A stretch of DNA of 9,771 nucleotides from the NCBI GenBank assembly GCA_039818825.1, contig JBCBTD010000103.1:1-9771 (forward strand), in the 5' to 3' direction. The notes under the pieces are model-generated. The model made no database searches. It was not told the origin of the DNA and saw only the letters and a program-made list of their open reading frames with translations. This DNA comes from JBCBTD01 sp039818825. Its GTDB lineage: Bacteria; Pseudomonadota; Alphaproteobacteria; Geminicoccales; Geminicoccaceae. Of the stretch, positions 6,702-9,771 are shown one piece after another. The stretch's first letter is position 1, and each line of letters starts with the position of its first letter. A program made the position numbers and the translations under genes.

Positions 6702-8030
6702 TCAGCTGTTCATCGTGTCCCAGAAATCGTCGTTGGTCTTCGAATGCTTCATCTTGTCGAGCAGGAAGTCCATCGCGTCGGCGACACCCATCGGGTTGAG
6801 GATCCGGCGCAGCACCCACATCCGCGAGAGAGTGCCACGATCGACCAGCAACTCCTCTTTGCGGGTTCCGGACTTGTTGATGTCGATCGACGGGTAGGTC
6901 CGCTTGTCGGCAAGGCGGCGATCGAGAACGATCTCGGCGTTACCGGTACCTTTGAATTCTTCGAAGATGACCTCGTCCATCCGCGAGCCGGTGTCGATCA
7001 ACGCCGTAGCGATGATCGTCATCGAACCCCCGTCTTCGATGTTGCGCGCGGCGCCGAAAAAGCGCTTGGGCCGCTGCAGCGCATTGGCGTCCACACCGCC
7101 GGTGAGCACCTTGCCGGAGCTCGGAACGACCGTGTTGTAGGCCCGCGCCAAGCGCGTGATCGAGTCCAGCAGGATCACGACGTCCTTGCCGTGCTCGACC
7201 AACCGCTTCGCCTTCTCGATCACCATCTCGGCGACCTGGACGTGACGGTGCGCCGGCTCGTCGAAGGTCGACGAAACGACCTCGCCACGGACCGTGCGCT
7301 GCATGTCGGTGACCTCTTCGGGCCGCTCGTCGATGAGCAGGACGATGAGGAACACTTCCGGATGGTTGGCGGTGATCGAGTGCGCGATGTGTTGCATCAG
7401 CACCGTCTTGCCGGTGCGTGGCTGGGCGACGATCAATGCCCGCTGGCCTTTGCCCAACGGCGCGACGATCTCGATCACGCGGGTCGAATAGTCCTTTTGA
7501 CCTTCGACCTCCAAATTGAGCTTCTGCGTCGGATAGTAGGGCGTGAGATTGTCGAAATGGACCCGATGCCGCGCCATCTCCGGACGGTCGAAGTTGATCG
7601 AGTCGACCTTCAGCAGCGCAAAGTAACGCTCGCCTTCTTTCGGCGCGCGCACTTGACCTTCGACCACGTCACCCGTCCGCAAACCGAAGCGGCGGATCTG
7701 GCTAGGCGAGACGTAAATGTCGTCTGGTCCGGCGACGTAGTTGACGTCCGGCGTCCTCAAAAAGCCAAAGCCATCCTGCAGAATTTCCAGCACACCATCG
7801 CCCTGGATGGGCACACCCGTCTGCGCCAACTGCTTGAGCGTGGCGAAGATCAGATCGGATTTTTTGAGGGTGCTGGCGTTGTCGATGCCGATTTCTTCGG
7901 CATATCGAAGCAATTCACTAGGTGGCCGGCGCTTCAGTTCCGTGAGGTTGATCGAGCCGGGCATGTCGGCCGGCGGCGGTGGGGTGTCCGCAGCGCCGTC
8001 GTCCTCGACATCGAACAGCTCGTCAGTCAT
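6702..8030 (-). CDS. rho: Transcription termination factor Rho
   Basis: Rho is the hexameric RNA helicase/ATPase that ends transcription at unstructured C-rich RNA. At 442 residues it is a little longer than the 419 of E. coli because of an acidic, proline-containing N-terminal extension (about 1-25). The primary RNA-binding domain has DGFGFLR (86-92) and DDIYVSPSQIRRFGLRTGD (103-121). The Walker A is AQPRTGKT (202-209), Walker B ends in LLD (287-289), the Q-loop runs at about 305-330 and the R-loop GTGN is at 361-364. Walker A carries Q203 where E. coli and most relatives I recall have Pro. The ATG at 8030 has GGAGG only 2 nt upstream. Upstream lies hemJ, after a 142-bp gap holding a candidate promoter. 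Confidence 0.98.
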   Translation of the reverse strand: MTDELFDVEDDGAADTPPPPADMPGSINLTELKRRPPSELLRYAEEIGIDNASTLKKSDLIFATLKQLAQTGVPIQGDGVLEILQDGFGFLRTPDVNYVAGPDDIYVSPSQIRRFGLRTGDVVEGQVRAPKEGERYFALLKVDSINFDRPEMARHRVHFDNLTPYYPTQKLNLEVEGQKDYSTRVIEIVAPLGKGQRALIVAQPRTGKTVLMQHIAHSITANHPEVFLIVLLIDERPEEVTDMQRTVRGEVVSSTFDEPAHRHVQVAEMVIEKAKRLVEHGKDVVILLDSITRLARAYNTVVPSSGKVLTGGVDANALQRPKRFFGAARNIEDGGSMTIIATALIDTGSRMDEVIFEEFKGTGNAEIVLDRRLADKRTYPSIDINKSGTRKEELLVDRGTLSRMWVLRRILNPMGVADAMDFLLDKMKHSKTNDDFWDTMNS

Positions 8031-8054
8031 GGCCTCCGACGACGGCCGGTCGGA
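8031..8054 (-). promoter_or_regulatory. Leader hairpin overlapping the rho ribosome-binding site
   Basis: On the minus strand TCCGAC (8049-8054) pairs perfectly with GTCGGA (8035-8040) across an 8-nt loop. The right side of the stem includes most of the GGAGG ribosome-binding site (8033-8037), which sits 2 nt before the rho ATG. If formed in the mRNA, this 6-bp hairpin would hide part of the site. Since rho expression is autoregulated in E. coli (there by attenuation in the leader), a translational control is plausible but not shown. Confidence 0.35.
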
Positions 8055-8133
8055 CCGTGGCCGAGACCGCCGCCGGCGCGGGGTCGGTTGCGTTGCCAGG
8101 GGAGGGACTTCTCGAAAAGATACGTGATCGTTG

Positions 8134-8163
8134 CCAATAACGGCATTGCGCGGCGGCTGTCAA
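8134..8163 (-). promoter_or_regulatory. rho: Candidate rho promoter
   Basis: A consensus -35 TTGACA is read on the minus strand at 8158-8163, just past the hemJ stop. A weak -10 (TATTGG, 8134-8139) follows after an 18-bp spacer; only its TAT matches well. The position fits a promoter giving rho a leader of roughly 100 nt. The -35 is good and the -10 is poor, so the call is tentative. Confidence 0.3.
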
Positions 8164-8172
8164 ACCCCGTCG

Positions 8173-8607
8173 TCAGAACGGCCGGAAGACCGCCAACAAC
8201 ACGATCAAGATGAACAGCACCGTCGGCACCTCGTTGAGAACCCGATAGGTCACCGCCGACCGCGGCCGCTCGTCCCGCGCGAACTTCTTCAGATCCGCAG
8301 CCAGCACCCCGTGGAACGCGCCCATGAGCAGGAGCAGCGTGAGTTTGGCGTGGAGCCAGCCACCCGGGTTCCAGCCGACACCGGTCTGGATCAGCACGAC
8401 ACCAGCGACGAACGTGACCACCATCGCCGGCGTGGTGATCGCCTTCAACAACCGCCGCTCCATCACCTTGAACCGTTCCGAAGCCTCGGACCCGGCGGCA
8501 ACCCCGCTGTGGTAGATGTACAAGCGCGGCAGGTACCACAGTCCGGCCATCCAAGCGGCGAACGCCATGAAGTGGATGGCCTTGGACCACAGCCAGACGT
8601 CGGTCAT
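8173..8607 (-). CDS. hemJ: Protoporphyrinogen oxidase HemJ
   Basis: HemJ oxidises protoporphyrinogen IX to protoporphyrin IX, the penultimate step of haem synthesis, in the cytoplasmic membrane of bacteria lacking HemG or HemY. The 144-residue protein has about four membrane helices and the usual family length. The hallmark segment WSKAIHFMAFAAWMAGLWYL (7-26) contains conserved H12, followed by PRLYIYH (27-33). HAKLTLLLLMGAFHG (86-100) contains conserved K88 and H99. The C-terminus has LNEVPTVLFILIVLLAV, as in other HemJ proteins. The ATG at 8607 overlaps the hemE stop as ATGA, so the two haem-synthesis genes are translationally coupled. Older annotations may call this a CopD-family or hypothetical membrane protein. 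Confidence 0.93.
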   Translation of the reverse strand: MTDVWLWSKAIHFMAFAAWMAGLWYLPRLYIYHSGVAAGSEASERFKVMERRLLKAITTPAMVVTFVAGVVLIQTGVGWNPGGWLHAKLTLLLLMGAFHGVLAADLKKFARDERPRSAVTYRVLNEVPTVLFILIVLLAVFRPF

Positions 8608-9635
8608 CGAGCATGCTCCTGCAGCCGACGCAGCAAACGGGTCACGTTCTCGGGCGGCGTCGGCTGCATCACCCCGTGACCGAGATTGAAGACGTGGGGC
8701 CGGCCGGCGAAGTCGGCCACGATACGGTCGACCGCTTCATCGAGCTGATCGCCGCCGACCAGCAGGGCCACCGGGTCCAGATTGCCTTGAAGCGTGACCC
8801 GCGCTGGCAGCGACTGCGCAGCCCACGGCCGCGGCACACTCGTGTCGAGCGCCAAGCCCTGACACGATACCGTGTCGGCGAAGTCGAGGTAACCGGCACC
8901 GGCTCCCCGCGGAAAGGCGATCACCGGCACCTGTGGATGCCGCGCTCGGACCGCCTCGACGATGCGACCGATCGGCGCTGTCGACCAGCGCTGGAAGCCC
9001 TCGGGCGACAACACGCCGGCCCAACTGTCGAACAGCTTGACGACCTCGGCACCGGCTTCGATCTGCCGACCGAGATAGGCGACGATCGCCTGCTCCAGAC
9101 GGTCGACGAGCATCGCAAAGGCCGCTGGATCGCGCGCGGCGAACGACCTCGTGGCCGGAAACTCCTTCGAGCCCTGGCCGTCGATCATGTAGCAGGCGAG
9201 CGTCCACGGCGCGCCGGCGAAACCGATCAGCGCGACTTGGTCCGGGAGCCCTGCGCGCACCCGCTCGACGGTTTCGTAGACTGGCGCCAAGTGGGCGTGG
9301 ATCGTCTCGGGGCGCAGCGCCTCGATCTCCGCCGTCGTCGTCAGTGGTTCGAGCTTGGGCCCTTCGTTCTCCGCGAACCAGAGCTTCCGGCCGAGCGCCT
9401 GAGGGACGACGAGGATGTCCGAGAACAAGATTGCCGCATCCAACGGATAGCGGCGGATCGGCTGGAGCGTGACTTCGGCAGCAAGCTCGGGTCGGTAGCA
9501 GAGGTCGAGAAAGCCCCCGGCCTCCGCCCGCACGGCACGATACTCGGGCAGATAGCGGCCAGCCTGTCGCATCAGCCACGCTGGCGGCGGGTCGACACGG
9601 TGGCCCGCCAGCGCGCGCAGCAGGGGCTTGGTCAT
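8604..9635 (-). CDS. hemE: Uroporphyrinogen decarboxylase
   Basis: HemE removes four carboxyl groups from uroporphyrinogen III to make coproporphyrinogen III in the cytoplasm, a step of haem synthesis. The 343-residue size is standard. The N-terminal signature AWLMRQAGRYLPEYR is at 19-33, with the substrate-binding arginines R23 and R27. The catalytic Asp is D73 in LFSDILVVPQALG. The second signature GFAGAPWTLACYM (138-150) contains Y149, and the C-terminal NLGHGVMQPT (317-326) contains H320. The ATG at 9635 is preceded by a GAAGGAAGG purine-rich site. It is the first gene of the leftward run, overlapping hemJ by 4 bp. In many Alphaproteobacteria it is likewise followed by hemJ and rho, which supports the taxonomic guess. 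Confidence 0.98.
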   Translation of the reverse strand: MTKPLLRALAGHRVDPPPAWLMRQAGRYLPEYRAVRAEAGGFLDLCYRPELAAEVTLQPIRRYPLDAAILFSDILVVPQALGRKLWFAENEGPKLEPLTTTAEIEALRPETIHAHLAPVYETVERVRAGLPDQVALIGFAGAPWTLACYMIDGQGSKEFPATRSFAARDPAAFAMLVDRLEQAIVAYLGRQIEAGAEVVKLFDSWAGVLSPEGFQRWSTAPIGRIVEAVRARHPQVPVIAFPRGAGAGYLDFADTVSCQGLALDTSVPRPWAAQSLPARVTLQGNLDPVALLVGGDQLDEAVDRIVADFAGRPHVFNLGHGVMQPTPPENVTRLLRRLQEHAR

Positions 9636-9771
9636 GGTCCTTCCTTCGGCCGGTCGACACGAACAATCCCGGAAACGGGCTGGCGTCTACCTTTCTCTAT
9701 GTCGAATGGAAAAGGGGTGTGTGATCGTTGTTGGGCGCGGGCATGTCGGGGATCGTCGCTCGCGCACAATC
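9636..9771. other. Region upstream of hemE, truncated by the window end
   Basis: These 136 bp should hold the hemE promoter. On the minus strand I see no hexamer pair close to consensus. A small inverted repeat (cccg at 9668-9671 and cggg at 9676-9679, 4-nt loop) is too short to call a terminator. On the plus strand, open frames starting at 9699 (ATG), 9721 (GTG, with AAGGGG just before it) or 9743 (ATG) run off the edge, so a divergent gene may begin here; none gives a recognisable N-terminus. Confidence 0.4.

Noticed and set aside
6744..8213. Long plus-strand open frame (489 codons) opposite rho
   Set aside because: It is antisense to a fully conserved rho gene. Its product has no recognisable domain, and long antisense frames are expected at this GC content.
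9668..9679. Terminator upstream of hemE
   Set aside because: The stem is only 4 bp and has no T-tract on either strand.
9699..9771. Start of a divergent gene at the right edge
   Set aside because: Several frames are open to the edge, but none has a recognisable N-terminus and too little sequence remains to decide.
1..9771. CRISPR array, tRNA or rRNA gene
   Set aside because: No regularly spaced direct repeats and no tRNA- or rRNA-like segment were noticed by eye in the gaps between genes.

Overview
The window is a compact, GC-rich bacterial chromosome segment. The hemE-hemJ-rho order is typical of Alphaproteobacteria. Together with the oxidase, SYLF and Ogt proteins it suggests an alphaproteobacterium, perhaps of the Rhodospirillales or Geminicoccales; that placement is inference, since no rRNA or marker search could be run.

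Layout, left to right. Positions 1-251 hold an inverted-repeat element with perfect 52-bp arms (12-63 and 199-250) around a 135-bp non-coding core, preceded by a perfect 21-bp palindrome (1-21). It looks like a small non-autonomous (MITE-like) element and it directly abuts the leader of a rightward Hsp20 small heat-shock gene (279-749). A strong GC hairpin (758-785) separates this gene from everything else, which is transcribed leftward.

In transcription order, the leftward run is hemE (uroporphyrinogen decarboxylase), hemJ (protoporphyrinogen oxidase), rho (transcription termination factor), an Ogt-type O6-alkylguanine-DNA alkyltransferase, a secreted SYLF-domain protein, a Nudix hydrolase, cydA and cydB (a short-Q-loop bd-type quinol oxidase), a LysE/RhtB-family exporter and a DUF3500 protein. 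Several junctions overlap or nearly so: hemE/hemJ by ATGA, nudix/cydA by TGATG, cydA/cydB by 5 nt, cydB/lysE by 24 nt. The larger gaps precede rho (142 bp, with a candidate promoter), the SYLF gene (77 bp) and the DUF3500 gene (164 bp). This suggests two or three transcription units.

The proteins share a loose theme. HemE and HemJ act in haem synthesis, CydAB is a haem-loaded respiratory oxidase, and Ogt and Nudix are damage-repair or sanitation enzymes. No strong case for a wholly new defence or mobile system is visible. The items most worth checking are the inverted-repeat element that may supply the hsp20 leader, a hairpin that could cover the rho ribosome-binding site, an uncommon residue in the Rho P-loop, the break in synteny downstream of rho, and the conserved uncharacterised DUF3500 protein.
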